The notes beneath the pieces are model-generated. The model did not search any database and had not been told where the DNA came from. It saw only the letters and a program-made list of their open reading frames with translations. 64,000 nucleotides of DNA from Cryptomeria japonica. Taxonomy: Eukaryota > Streptophyta > Pinopsida > Cupressales > Cupressaceae. The DNA lies in assembly GCF_030272615.1 (NCBI RefSeq), contig NC_081411.1:187309449-187373448 (forward strand). Reading direction: 5' to 3'. Positions 37,833 to 51,292 of the stretch are shown piece after piece (within the stretch, counting starts at the first letter, position 1; each line of letters opens with the position of its first letter). A program made the position numbers and the translations under genes.

Positions 37833-39017
37833 TGTTAGACTAGTCCAGAATATGTTTGATGGCTTCCAAATATGTTAATTCAAGTGTTGCAGTTTTGAGG
37901 ACATATTTATTTGGTTTGTGTAGTATTTCCGTTCAATTCTCAAGTGGTGTTTCTATTGGTTTGTGATTAGTATGTTCAGTAGTATTATATTTTCAGCATG
38001 CCTAGCTACATTATCTTGTTTGGATCATTGTTTTTGGTTTGGATAAGCATTTAAGGTTGGGTTAGAATATTGTCATGGGTCTCACTATCATGTGTGAAGA
38101 TCCACATTAAGAAATTTGCATTGGAAGATGTTTTTGGGTCAACTGGTTGTTGAGTTTTATTATTTTTGTATTGAATTTAGAGGATGTGTTAGCATGTGTG
38201 GTTCATTTAATTAAACTTAAAAGGATGTTTTGTGATGAATTTGGGTCCCCTCTATCTCCTAGAGTAGACCATATTTAGTGTTTTTTATTTGGGTGGTCTT
38301 TTTAATGTAATATTGGGTACTTTGTCTGTGGTTGACTCTCAACTAGGTTTTTGATGATCTAACTTGTATTTATGAAGTGCATATGTGTGAGTCGATGTAT
38401 GGATGGTGTGTAAATTGACGTGAAGTGAATGCGAATAATGTGCAACTAGATAAGGTACTATAGATGTGTGAAAGTTAGTTTATGAAGATCTTTTGATGAT
38501 GATATATTCAGTGTAACAATGTTCTAAAAAAGTGGTTGATGTTAGATGTGTTTGCCATGATATTGATCGCTTGACATAGTGGTTTAAGGAAACTTTCATG
38601 ATAGGAAGATTCCTTTCATTTTAGTTTTGTTATTCCTTATGTTGTCGAAAGATAGTGAGTCTCTTGGCAGCTCTTTGTATCTTGCCTTGAAGTAGTGAGT
38701 TTAGTTGTGCAAGTCATTGTATCATGCCCTAAGGTTGTGCACCTTAGCCTTGGAAATCCATCAAGTACATTTTTCCCCTTGGTAGTAAGCCTAAAACATT
38801 GTAATCAATTTTATTTATATTGTGAGTATGATTCTTACCATGGTTTTTTCCTGTTGGGTTTTCCATGTATATATGGTGTTCATGTGTTGATGGTTCATTT
38901 TTTTGACTATTGTTGTGAAATAGTTAAATGTTGCTTAAATTTTGATAGATCAGTATTTAATAAGATTTGGACTGATTCACCCCTCCACCCCTCCTTAATC
39001 TTATAATGGGTTCAACA
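37833..39017 (+). repeat. Probable 5' LTR of element E
   Basis: A TGTTAGACTAG start and a GGTTCAACA end enclosing the conserved copia LTR 3' module (GGGTTTTCCATG near 38855, GATTCACCCCTCC near 38975). A degenerate primer site (CAGTATCACTAC, about 39021-39032) follows. No second LTR is left for comparison, so the start is tentative. Confidence 0.5.
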
Positions 39018-39075
39018 ATCAGTATCACTACAAGGTTCGTCTTATAAAATCTTAACCACTTGAGGTAGATCTGAA

Positions 39076-41150
39076 ATGGCGCAAGAACTTAGTTTTAAGG
39101 AAACAAAGTTTAATGGCACAAATGTCTCTTATTAGAAGGAGAGATGGAATCTTATTTGGAAACTTTTCCAAGTGGAATATGGGATATGGTCAAATCTAGC
39201 TATAAGCCTCTAGAAAATGGAGCTCAAACTCCGGATGAAATTAAGAATCGTGAGAATAATACAAAGGCTAGAGTCGTAATTATTGATTTTTTAAGTGATA
39301 TGTTATTTTCTAGAGTTATAGGGTTAAAAGAAGCCAAAGAGATCTAAGGTAAGTTAGTTTTGTATATGAAGGAGATCCTAAGACAATGCAGGCTAGGAAA
39401 TGAATTTGACACATAAATATGAATGTATAAATATGGTTGATGATGAGGGTGTTTAAAGTTACATAGATAGGGTAAATGAATTTTTGAATGCTATTAGAGG
39501 TGTTGGTGGAAAGATAGAAGAAGATAATATTGTGAGAAATATTTTTCTAACTCTGCCTAAACCCGACAAGCCTAAGAGGTATGTTATTGAAGAAAGTCAT
39601 GATTTAAATAAGTATAATGTTGACCAACTTCTTGGATCACTATTTGCCTATGAAATAGACCTAAAGAAAAGAGGCTAAAAGATGGTTGAAGATGAACCTG
39701 AAGCAAGTGAAAATATAGATGAAATCAAAGGAAACTTTGTGAGAAGACTATAGAGAGGAACCAAAAAATAAAAAGGTAAGTTACCTTTGAAATGCTTTAA
39801 TTGTGGAAGAATTGGTCATTATACTTCTAAATGTATGTATAAGAAAAACTAAAAAAGATCTAATGATGACGAGAAGATGGATACATACAAAGGATATGAC
39901 ACAAAGAAAAGGACAGATGATAGAGATAAAGGAAAAAGGAGCCTATGTTCTATCGAGACATATTCATCTAAGGATGAAGATGGTGATGACTCGAATGAAG
40001 AATCTCTATTTTTGGCTATACATGAAAAGAAAAAGAAAATGTCTGAAAGACCGGAAGGAATGAAGAACAAAAAAAATTCAGTAAGTGAAAAGACTACATT
40101 GCATGCCAAAATGGAACCGAAAGCCTGGATCATTGACTCTGGATGCTGAAATCATAAAAAGAGAAGCTCATTAATCTCAAGAAGTATGATGGAGGATCAA
40201 TGAAGTTTGTAGGATAGAAAAATGCACCTATTTGTGGGATAGGAAGCATTACAATTGATGGAAAGCATAAAATTGATGATGTTTATTATGTTAAAGGTCT
40301 AAAACATAATTTATTGAGTGTTAGTTAGATGTGAAATAAAGACTATGAAGTCACATTCAATAAGTCCATATGTGTGTTTAAAAAATAAAATTATGGGAGA
40401 TTGGTTGCATAAGGTGTTAGAACTAATAGAGATGTCTACAATATAAAGGATAAGAGTGGGAGTAGGCATTTTCTGGCACAAAATAGTGAATTTTTTGGTT
40501 GTGGCATAAAAGAATGGGACATATCAATTTTGATAACATGGTGAAGATTAGTACTATTGAAGCTGTGAGAGATTACCAAGAATTATTAAACCTATTGATG
40601 TTGTGTGCAGGGAGTGTCAACTAGGAAAATAGATGAAGAGGAGGTTCAAGAACAAAGAATATTCTACTTCTAAACCTTTGAAGTTGTTTCACATGGATAT
40701 TTTCTAGCCTACTAGGACAAAAGGACTCAATGGAGAAAGGTACTTTATGCATATTAATTATTACTCTAGGATGACATGGGTTACATTCTTGAAAGAAAAA
40801 TCTGAAGCTTTTGAAAGGTTTAAGCTATTCAAGTTGATGGTTGAAAATCAAGTAGATACTAAAATCAAATGTTTGAGATCTGATAGAGGAGAGTTTACTT
40901 TAAATGAATTTGATAGTTTCTATGAAAAACATGTACTAACAAGGCATTTTTCTTCTCCAAGAACTCCTCAATAGAATGGAGTTGTAGAAAAAATGAATAT
41001 GGTTGTTATTGAGATGGCTAGAACTATGTTGAAGGATGATAACCTAGCAAATGTGTACTAGAAAGAAGTTTTGCACAATGTTGTCTACATTTTTAACAGG
41101 CTATAGGTAAGAGTAAATCATACTAAGACACTTTATTATGTTGAAATGAT
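39076..41150 (+). pseudogene. Element E: decayed Ty1/copia gag, protease and integrase
   Basis: It starts at ATG 39076 (MAQELSFKETKFNGTN), with a frameshift near 39140. The UBN2-type Gag follows (39144-39680), then an intact CCHC knuckle CFNCGRIGHYTSKC near 39795, the protease start WIIDSGC at 40125 and integrase pieces (HMDI near 40695; RMTWVTFLKEKSEAFERF; D in RSDRGEF near 40880; E in NGVVEKMN near 40980). Stops are frequent, including TAG at 40972. The coding similarity fades near 41150, so RT, RNase H and the 3' LTR are missing. The related integrase frame of element A carries a TAG at the same codon as 40972. Confidence 0.85.
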
Positions 41151-41753
41151 GAATTGTTCCTTAAGATTAATGAAATGAAGTGATTGCATGCTTAGGAATA
41201 TGCAAATTCTATATATCGTGATGAATATAAGATGAACTTAATTTGATATAAATAATGTGTGGCTGGTAACTTACTATCTCTCTCTCTCTCCCTCTCTTCT
41301 CTCTATTTAGGTATATGATTAGTAAGGATGCCACTTGGTGTTGTAGTTAATGCATGTTTTAGGCAATGTGCTAAAGGTAGTGGTGAAGAAATATATGTAA
41401 TGAAGTACTACCATTTCATTCAAATCCATCAAAGTGTCAGATCCTCCTAGATCATTTGCCTCTCCTTGAGAAGCAACAATGGCAAGTTGCAGAAAATGTG
41501 GAGAGTTGCTAGCAACCTGAGCTTTGGTAAACCATTTTCCTTAGGAAGGATTTTGACAAGCATTAAAAATTTAGTAAAGAAAAATTGTCCTCCTTCTCTC
41601 ATTCAGTTAATGGAAGTCTTCTAGTCAGCAACACTAAAGAGAAGATAATGGCATTAAGGGATTGAGATTGGCATCCTCTACAACAGAGTAAGTAGGTAAA
41701 TCATGTAAGGTAAAGTTTGAATTGTTAAAACAGTTCAAATATAGCAATGGCAA
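41151..41753. other. Unassigned flank with CT-rich repeat
   Basis: Sequence between the end of element E and the TSD of element C. A CT-rich microsatellite lies at about 41276-41307. On the minus strand it would continue the interrupted methyltransferase pseudogene, possibly as intron, but I could not recognise methyltransferase codons here. Confidence 0.4.
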
Positions 41754-42535
41754 TGTCGGCAAATGCACACTCCAATGAGAAATTGTAGGTGATTGAAGGT
41801 ACTATCATTGATGGCAACCTTACAATCCTATGGCATAGGAAGACACCGACATAGACAGAGACACTAACAAACACCAGCATCGACAAAGATGTTCACCGGC
41901 ACCTTGGCCGACAAGATCTTCTTTATTGTATTTTATATTTAATTGTAAAATCTTTTTGTAAGCCGACAAGGCGAGTTGTAATATGACTCATATAAGTATC
42001 AGTTCTTGTAAATCATTTAGTATATGTGGATATGGTTAGATTATTGTAGAACTAAGATGCAAATATTAAGGCAGAGTTTGGAATAAGGTTTTGGAAGTTG
42101 TATGAGCTTAAACCGGTACTGAACCTAGCAGAGCAGATGCTGATCCGAAGCAGTACATGACATTGGATTTATATAATCCACTTTTGTAAGTCAGTGAGAC
42201 TTCCCTTTTTGTATTTAAGCAGTGAGCTTTAGGCAGTTGGCCTTCCTACATGTGTAGGCCCCTATTGTATTAGTAATATTCACTTATTGGCTAGTAAGCA
42301 AATATTGTGAGTCACAAATCCCACCGAGGTTTTTCCCACACTGGGTTTCCTCGCCAAAAAATATTGTGTTATGGTGTGCTTTTTATGTTGTGCTTATTGT
42401 TCTTATTTACTGCATTAATTCTAGTTTACCGGTACACTGTTTTGGAATGCATTTCATTTAATAAGTTCAGAAAATCCATTAACCGGTTAGATACTGATTC
42501 ACCCCCCCCTCTCGGTATCTTTGGGAATCCTAACA
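41754..42535 (+). repeat. 5' LTR of element C
   Basis: 782 bp, start TGTCGGCAAATGC (TGTTGG in the other copy), end CCTAACA. The GGTTTTTCCCACACTGGGTTTCC module and C-run match element B's LTR. Confidence 0.9.
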
Positions 42536-42537
42536 AT

Positions 42538-42549
42538 TGGTATTAGAGC
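42538..42549 (+). other. Primer binding site of element C
   Basis: TGGTATTAGAGC, one base off the initiator tRNA-Met site. Confidence 0.85.
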
Positions 42550-42606
42550 ATGTTCCTCTATTTTCAAAAGCCTAACAACTTGAGGAAGATTCAGACACCG
42601 ATAGAG

Positions 42607-43720
42607 ATGGAAAAATTTGAGAAAGCAATTGGAAACAGCTCTTTCAGACTATGATGCAGAAAAGTTGAAGAATATCAAACTTGAAGATGATCTAAAGGCT
42701 ACACAGGAAATTATTCAGGGACTTCAAGGAAATATCACTATAGCTAGGAACAAAAGAAGAGAAATTTCTTAGAAGATGCAGAGTGATGATGATGAAAAAG
42801 AATCTCTTAATGACCTTGTGAACAAACTGAGACAAGAAAACAGTACAATGAAGAATGAGATGCAAGATATAACTATGAGGTTTTGCAAAGACATTGAAGA
42901 CCGAAAGAAGAATGAAGATGACTTGGCTAGAAGAATCAATCATGTTGGAAATGAAAATCTAAGACTCAGACATGAAAATGATATGTTGAAGACATACATA
43001 ATTCACTTGGAGCATGAGAAAACTGAACTTATGAGACAAAAAGATTTCTTAGAAAATGAGTTGGCTACTGCAAATCAACACAAGGAGAAACTCAAGAAAA
43101 GCTCAGAGGAACTTGATGACATGTTGAAAAATTAGAAACCTAATGGAGATACTAATGGACTTGGCTTTGAAGTTGGTGAAAGCTCTGGTACTACAAACAA
43201 TCATGATCACAGTAAACTGGTAAGACAACCTAATGCCTACAAATTCAATGGGAAATTCTTTAACTATAACAAGTATGGTCATAGAGCAAATCAGTGTAGA
43301 TCTAAAAATTATCAGAACACTAATGCACCCACCGATCAATGTTTTAAATGCAATAAAGCTGGTCATAACTTAGAAAATTGCAGAATGAATGTAAGATGTT
43401 ATGTTTGTAGAAGATTTGGACATCTATCTAATCAATGTAGAACACATACTGACATAGGATATGGAAAAGCTATTTAGTAAAACAATGTGACTTGTTATGC
43501 TTGTAATAAAATTGGACATATTACAAAATTTTGTAGAAGTAAGGCATCACCGACAAATAACAAAGGACCCAGTTTGAAAGGTAAAGAAAAGGTTGAAGAG
43601 GTAAAACAAGAATTCTCAAAGCAATGGATTAGAAAGTAAGACATGAACGTTAGTGAAGCTATTCCTTCACTGGTAGAATAGAGTATCACTCCACCGGAAG
43701 GAGGTTCTTCATCTAACTGA
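42607..43720 (+). pseudogene. Element C ORF1: coiled coil plus four CCHC zinc knuckles
   Basis: Homologous to ORF1 of B from end to end. There is a one-base shift just after the start ATG at 42607. The coiled coil runs to about 43130 (LRQENSTMKNEMQDI; FLENELATANQHKEKLKKSS), with stops at about 42771 and 43132. Four knuckles follow at 43255-43540: the first has lost two cysteines (FFNYNKYGHRANQC), then CFKCNKAGHNLENC, CYVCRRFGHLSNQC and CYACNKIGHITKFC. It ends with GGSSSN-stop like B. That four knuckles are kept in both copies suggests they matter to the element. Confidence 0.85.
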
Positions 43721-44005
43721 AGAGAATCCTTTGGGGGTATGGCAACAAATGTAAAACATGCTAATTTACCCTCGGTTGATGATAAGAAGTTAAAATACTT
43801 CTTTACCGATAGATGAGTTAAGTTTTCACTTAATCGACAGACATTAAATATGGCAGTTGAAGGAAATAACACTATAAAGCAAGTGTTTTGGCTCTTTTTT
43901 CATTCACTAAGCATTCAAATTTCCTGAGAGAAGGCATCCATAGTGAAAATTGAAGCAAATCATTCAAGAACTCATACCTAAAGGTATATTAAGGTATTTA
44001 TAACA

Positions 44006-47000
44006 ATGGCTTCCTCCTCTGCACCTGAATTCATTGCAAATCCTACTGTAATTGAAGTTATTAAGCACCCTAGACCCGTATTCAAGATCATTCCCAAAAT
44101 TGCGAAGAAAGATGATACCCTAGGAGCATTCTCACAAATACCCAAAGGAGTAGTATATGCTAAGGACCCTAGAATGTACATACATTGTCATATAGAAGAA
44201 CTAGGTGATGATGAAATTAAGAACATGTACAGGACTGTTTTATGTGATGAAAATGGAAATGTTAAACCGGAACATAAGATAGTTGAAACCCTAGGTTTTG
44301 TGGAGATTCTTAGTATTCCTGATTTTCCAAAGAATGTTATAAGGATTGTGCTAAGAAGAGTACATGGGGAGTTCTTTTGGCCGGATTCAATTCACAAGAT
44401 AACCAAAGAGGCGGTTAGGGCAGTGACAGGCTTACCTTCCACCAGTCGCAGGCCTGATAAAACTAAAAAGGTTCCAAATGACACTGTAATGACCCTAACC
44501 GACACAACTTTTGACAAGAGATCCTTAAGAGTCAACGATGTTAAGGATATAAATGTGAAGTTCATTAGCATGATACTTGGTTACAAAGCTACTCATGCCA
44601 ACAGACTAAACTCTATTTCTAGCTTGTGTATTAAAAGTGCTTATGACTTAGTAAACAACAATGCAAAGATTGACATATGTGAATGGTTAAAAGACGAACT
44701 GATAGACAACCTAAAGAAAATCAAAAGTGACAAGAAATGGACTTTCAGATTTGGCAACTTACTTGTGTGCTTAATGTTGTATATCACCAAGGAAGTACCC
44801 GATATTGGTAGAAAAGACTTTGGTTTTGACATATCAGTAGGAAAACAACTTCTTGACATTCTGAACAACATGGGAGATGATAGAGAAAAGAATATAAATG
44901 AACATTTTCAGACTTTAAAGACTAGGATGAAAACAAGGATAAGGCTATCTCAAACTATTGTTGACAAATATCAAAAGGAGATATATTGTGTAATAAAGAA
45001 GGATGAAATTTGGATGGAGGTAGTGGTCCCAAAGACTTTGGGTTATTGAAATGGGATATGAGGCAGATGAGAATATATTTGAAACTTATGCAAAAGCCCT
45101 CTTAGAAGCCCCTAAAGAACCGATAGAAAAAGTATTTGGCAATGCTGAAATAATTGAAAGCGGTATTCAATCTTAGAAAAGGATAAAGAAAACTGAGCAG
45201 ATAGTTAGGAAAGGAACAAGGTAGGCTAAAGCTATAAAAGAGGATGTATTAAATAAAACTGGTATTAAGGAGAGTGACTTAGAAAGACTACAACGGGAAA
45301 CACATATTTCACCGGTTGCTACCTCCTCTGACAGTGAGATACCAGCAAAGTTCAAAAGGGTAGAGAGAAAAAGAAAACCCTCACCGGCACCTGCTCCTAC
45401 ACCCAAGAGAACAAGACAAAAACAATAGGCAGTTAGGTCTCCAGCAAGGAAACTGACACCAAATAAAAGGAAAGTAAGACAAGTTGTTCCTCCACTTGAC
45501 AAACTTTTAGATGAGATAACTGAAGATGGCAAATTGACTAAAATCAGCAAGTTGTATAACACACTTTCGAATGATGAAAAAGAAAGTATAGAAAATAGTG
45601 TTATTTTACATCTTGATATTTATAGGAAATTTTTTATGGAAATTGTTGATGATGTACCCAATGACTTATATAGAAGATTAGAAGCCAGAAGGGTATCAAT
45701 TGTGGAATTAGATAAAAAGATCAAAATAGAAAAACTACTTGTAGTTCACCTAGTGAACTCAACTCAAGAGATTGATGAGTTAATTAATGAGGCTAACCGG
45801 ACACTATTTTCAACTAGTCACTGACATGTAGCACTGATGGTAGGCAGAGTAAATGAAATATCAGAAGAGACTGCAGACAAGTGAGATATATTCTTTGTTG
45901 AAAAGGAGAAACAAGAAGAGCTTAAGAGACCAAAGACTTTTAAAGTATATCAAAAGGAAAAGGATAAGAGGAAAGGAAAGGTAGGTGGACCTCCGAGCAT
46001 AAAGGTGACAGATAACTTACCCCCACCTTCCTCTGATACTCCACCGACACAAATTGTTGATACTCCACCGGCAACAGAGAGTATTGAGACACCACATGAG
46101 GATACAAATCCTGATTCTAAAGTGTTATATACAATGAACATTGACACTCAGGAAGTAAACATTGTTGTGGATAAGAAATAAAGTGAGAAGAGAGATGTGG
46201 CAACTGAGCCACCGGTAGAAGACACAATAGTTGAGACAAACATTGAGGATACAATTGGAGATATTGATATTGGGACTAAAAACAAACTAAACAGGCAATT
46301 GATTCCCCAGATACAGGAAATGTAGATGGCAATAGTATACATAATGGTGTACCTACTAAACAACCGGCAACTAATAGCAATAAAAAATCTGTTGAGATAC
46401 CGGCTATAGACATTTCTGAGGTGCAAACTAAAAAACTGGCAGTGGATACCACTGTAAAATCATTAGAGGCACAATCAGAGAAACCATCAGTAGAGAACAT
46501 AGAGAAACCGACAGGAACACATATAGAGAAATAGGTAGAGCAACAGGATCATTCACAGGTACATACAGAAATAGTACCACCAGCTACATCTGATAAACCT
46601 AAACCTTTGGTAATGGAAATGGAGACACAAACTGATCCTCCAGAGACAGAAGAAAGAAAAGCTATTACTACCACCGACAAATTACACATTGTAAAAGCAG
46701 TTGGATAGTCATCCAGAACCTCTATGACTGAATTTAGACCATCCAATATGACAGAGGTATTACTAGATTCTATCAAGAAAATAATAGATTGCAATGCACT
46801 AGCATATAAGGCTATAGATGACACTTTACCGATTTTGAAATTGATAGCACCTAAGTGTAACATAGAGAATAAAGATTCTTTGAGCCAATTAGACACATTG
46901 TCTAAGTATATAACCGGCAACCTATTAACACTTGATCAGATAAATGAGGAGACATTCAAAGAGAAAATGAATAAAGAGAAGGAAAAATTCTTTGAGGAGT

Positions 47001-47545
47001 CAGTCAAGAAAAATAAGGAACACATGGATACATAATTACCAGTATTAGGCAAGACAATTTTGGAATTCAAGAAACTGTATAGAGATACATGTAAAACAAA
47101 CATTTTGACAAAAGATATAGACAAAGAGATCAGTAGAGCTCAAAAGGAAATCAATGATATTGCTGACAACTTGATAGGTTCATCAGATTCAATATCAGTA
47201 ATTGAACAGGAAATTGCAGGATTTGAAGAGAAAATAGAAAAAATTGAGAAAGACAAGGAAAGGATAAAGTTTAAGGCAAAGGAACTTAAGTGCAGACTAA
47301 GTCCTAAACTAGACATCCTCATCTCTTTGTGAAAAGAGACTTTTGAGGCTCTCATTCTAGGACTTAAGACACTAGAAGAGCAAATGCACTTTCTCACCAA
47401 TACAATTCAGAGGACTGAAGCAACACTGAAAGATAGTGAGAGATTCTACAACAGTCTGAATGTTGCCTTAGCAGATTTATATCAGATCATAACCGACCAG
47501 TTACAAGGATCTAGACAGGAACTACACTCAATTGACATTGAATGA
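44006..47545 (+). pseudogene. Element C ORF2: long conserved protein of unknown family
   Basis: ATG 44006 (MASSSAPEFIANPTVIEVIK) opens an uninterrupted 347-codon stretch covering the globular N-terminal domain. A frameshift near 45045 and later stops (45175, 45424, 45882, 46178 and others) break the rest, which continues to about 47545 for about 1,180 codons. The basic stretch KRVERKRKP...PKRTRQKQ lies at 45355-45423. A Pro/Thr-rich acidic spacer (45990-46700) and a coiled coil (46720-47500) follow. The N-terminal domain and C-terminus match B closely; the spacer is more variable. No known catalytic motif is visible and the function is unknown. Confidence 0.85.
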
Positions 47546-47564
47546 CAGCCTTTGTCACTGATGC

Positions 47565-47750
47565 CAAAGGAAGAGTAGTAGAGGATGAGAAAAAGAGTAA
47601 GGATAAGAAAAAGATATGACAGAAGAGATCATCAGCTCAGGGGGAGCACACAATTTTGGTAACATAGTTTTGACAGTTTTGGTAAGACAATTTTGGACAT
47701 ACTTTTTGTCTTTTTCTCATGGGTGTTGCCATCAATGCTAAAGGGGAGAT
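47565..47750 (+). other. Two polypurine tracts of element C
   Basis: CCAAAGGAAGAGTAG at about 47564-47578 and TAAAGGGGAGAT at about 47739-47750 adjoining the 3' LTR. The first is the weaker upstream duplicate seen also in A and B. Confidence 0.6.
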
Positions 47751-48534
47751 TGTTGGCAAACGCACACTCCAATGAGAAATTGTAGGTGATTGAAGGTATT
47801 GTCATCGATGGAAACCTTACAATCCTATGGCACCGGAAGATATCGACACATGCAGAGACACCGACAGACACCGACATCGGCAAAGATGTTCATCAGCACC
47901 CTGGCTGACAAGATCTTATTTATTGTATTTTGTATTTAATTGTAAAATATTTTTGTAAGCCGACAAGGTGAGTTGTAATATGACTCATATAAGTATCAGT
48001 TCTTGTAAATCATTTAGCATATGTGGATATGGTTAGATTATTGCAGAACTAAGATGCGAATATTAAGGCAGAGTTTGGAATAAGGTTTTGGAAGTTGTAT
48101 GAGCTTAAACCGATACTGAACCTGGCATAGAATATTCTGATCTGAAGTAGTACATGACATTGGATTTATAGAATCCACTTTTGTAAGTCAGTGAGACTTC
48201 CCTTTTTGTATTTAAGCAGTGAGCTTTAGGTAGTTGGCCTTCTTGCATGTGCAGGCCCCTATTGTATCAGTAATATTCACTTATTGGCAAGTAAGAAAAT
48301 ATTGTGGGTCACAAATCCCACCAAGGTTTTTCCCACATTGGGTTTCCTCGCCAAAAAATATTGTGTTATGGTGTTCTTTTCATGTTGTGCTTATTGTTCT
48401 TATTTACTGCATTAATTCTAGTTTATCGGACACTGTTTTGGAATGCATTTCATTTAATAAGTTCAAAAAATCCATTAAACGGTTAGATACTGATTCACCC
48501 CCCCCCCCTCTCAGTATCTTTGGGAATCCTAACA
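47751..48534 (+). repeat. 3' LTR of element C
   Basis: 784 bp, TGTTGGCAAACGC to CCTAACA, followed by TSD GGCAA. Confidence 0.9.
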
Positions 48535-51241
48535 GGCAACTCTAGTTCAAGACAACTTCAAAAACTCTAATAAAAAACTCCAATACTTCTGTATTCAAAT
48601 CTTAGACATCTTCCCTCTGAATCAATCTACCTGTTTGTTGGGTTTTTGTCCACCAACTATTAAGGAAAAACCTGTTCTTTTCACATATTTCCATAGATAC
48701 AACACAACTTAAATGTATCCCAGGTCGATGCAAAGAAACCTCTATGCCACCAATACCGGAAAATAGAGAAAGAACTTTAATGCCATTAGGATAAAATGCT
48801 TTCAAGATAGATAAATGGTATGCAACTATATCTATTTGGAATGCATTACTCAAATAGTGCAATCGATCAGTCGCACAAGAAGTTCCATGAGTGTGATCTT
48901 TTTGAAATCCTAATATAATTTCTATCTCATCAACCTCTAGAGGAGCCACCTGACTTGGCCCCACCTAAACCAAGTTCCATTCTTTGCACTTTTCAAGAAT
49001 GTATTTTTGTTCACTATCTTATAGTTTCCCTCATGAATTTTCAATTATAGTACATAGTTCTTCACAAAGGACACCACCATATCGTCTAGAGTCCATGCAA
49101 TTCAATTTTTTTCTTTGATCCCATGGAGGCCAATAGTCCTTTGTCTGAGGAAATTCTTCCAGAATAGTCATGGGGGGGAGAGGTAATGCTTGAAATCGCC
49201 CTTCTATTGGGAGATTGTGTACATAACCTCTTGGTCTTCTGGAAGCTGAAAAGTACTTCGAGTCCACCAACTTTGGTTCCACACTATAGAAATTTTTGGA
49301 TATTGTCTTCCAAATATCCTTCAATGCAAAAGCATCATTCTCATAATAGAAAAAAGGTGGCCCTTGCATGAACGCATTGATTTTCTCCAAGTGTGGCCCA
49401 ATAGGTTTCCCAGAAACTCCAAAACTAGTTAGTCCCTTCGGACATAAATTAGAGATGTCACATCACACACTCCAGACATTGTTTGTTTGTATTGCATACT
49501 CTGTAATGCCCCGCCAGGAACCCTAAAGGAAAACAACACAACTAGGCAACTAAAGGGTGAAATAATTTTTTTTTTGTTAAAGACTAAGTGCACTAATTAT
49601 AACCATTGCACATTTATCAACACAACGGAAGTCTATCATAAGTTTTCCTAAGGGTAACCAATGAAGACTAATTTCATAGATTATATTAACACCACAATTA
49701 ATCCATTCAATTAGATAAATTGAATACTTAAGTTGAAAATTACACATACATCCAAATTTCACAATAAAGAAATAAAAGTATTCCAATGTATCCAATTTCC
49801 ATAAACCATTTAAACATAAGATCAAAGCAATAAAATTCATTTCACTAACATAATAATATTACAATATCCATAAATACATGGCTTCCAATAATACCACTGG
49901 TTACAAAGATATAATATCAAGGTTACATAAAAGTCTGATACAATGACCACAAGGTCTCAATTGAACAATGATCTCGAACAAGAGCTGGTACATAAACCAC
50001 AATCCAAGAAACACCAGCGAAGCCTTTCCTCACCTGAAGATACAATCCAGAACATCCGATGGGAAGTGGCACTACCACCCGACCATGTGATCCTGAAATG
50101 GAACCACCCCACCATGCTAGGAGATAGTAGAAAACCCTCAAGCAAGCAAAGTAAGACAAGTACAAATGGACTAGAAGACTCTGTAAACATCCATGTAACA
50201 CAACTCACAAAACACTAGTGACTCTAAGAAGAGAGTGTCATCGCATAGCTTGATGGTTACCATGGTACAACCTCCATAGGCCCCGGCCCCCATACTCGGG
50301 TTTCTCCTGGTAACCTCTCCCGAGCCTCCGGTTCCAACTAAGTCTCATGCGGACCCTACCAATCCTTTCATGAAGACAAGGTGGTAAGTTTGTCATTCCA
50401 GGCCTTCTCGTAACATTATGAGCCTTGTACAAGCACTCACCTATGCACGAGGTACATTTATCTTAATTAATATTTAATCTACCCACCCCCTAATCAATTA
50501 TTAGGTTATCACTTTTTAACTAACTCTCGACGGGTTATCCTATCATCCACTTCGGGCATGACCCCCGCTCGAAAGCCACTCTCTCTCATAGGACACTAAC
50601 AGGAAATGTCTCTCTACGAGAACTCTATGGCAAAACAGACAACCATAACCAATCCTGACAAAGCACAGGTGAAGGATACACAATCACTAACCCAAGATTG
50701 ACCATTTGGACAAAACACACAATGACTCACATCAATAAGGTTATACAACAACACCTAACCAAGGAGATATAATAACATAGAACACAATGACAACTCAACC
50801 AGAATTGCAATGAAATTAAGCTTGACTGCAAACAACATTTACACAAGATCCTAATACATGCAATCTTTTCTTAAAACAACCAAAAGCACAAATAACTTGC
50901 AATTAAAGATTTTCCAGACAATAAGAAAATACAACTATATTAATACAAAGAAATCAATTTTGTCATTTATCCAATAAGGTTAATCAATCACATAAAAATT
51001 AACCTCCTAATTATATGTTCATGATTAATTTACAAATAGACATGATTAGATTATATCAATAATCTAAATTAAATTCCCAATTAAAAATTATATTTAATAA
51101 TATAATATAATTACATAAATATATATTCTACGAATATAATATTATATAATTTTATCACATTAAAATATATAATAAAAAGAAGATTTAATTTTCAAATATC
51201 AGTCATTTCCAAAATAACATAATTAAAACCACGGAAAATAC

Positions 51242-51292
51242 TATATATATATATATATTATTATTATTATTATTATTATTATTTTTTAATTA
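51242..51292. repeat. TA and TTA microsatellite
   Basis: (TA)n followed by (TTA)n of about ten units. Confidence 0.9.

Larger units (their letters stand above)
41754..48534 (+). mobile_element. Element C: pol-less LTR retroelement
   Basis: A complete element of 6,781 bp with a perfect TSD GGCAA (41749-41753 and 48535-48539). It has a 5' LTR (41754-42535), primer site (42538-42549), ORF1 (42607-43720), ORF2 (44006-47545) and a 3' LTR (47751-48534). Gene order, both ORFs, LTR 3' half and polypurine tracts match element B, while the LTR 5' parts differ, so B and C are different subfamilies of one family. No protease, integrase, RT or RNase H motif is present. The LTRs differ by under a tenth of positions by eye, similar to B. 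Confidence 0.9.

Noticed and set aside
41276-41307. CT-rich tract followed by TTTAG as a possible intron 3' end on the plus strand
   Set aside because: No plus-strand exon of a recognised gene follows, so it was recorded only as a simple repeat.
43978-44181. Minus-strand frames over ORF2 of element C (also 45173-45562, 46148-46920)
   Set aside because: They are shadows of the conserved plus-strand ORF2, which matches element B in the plus frame only.
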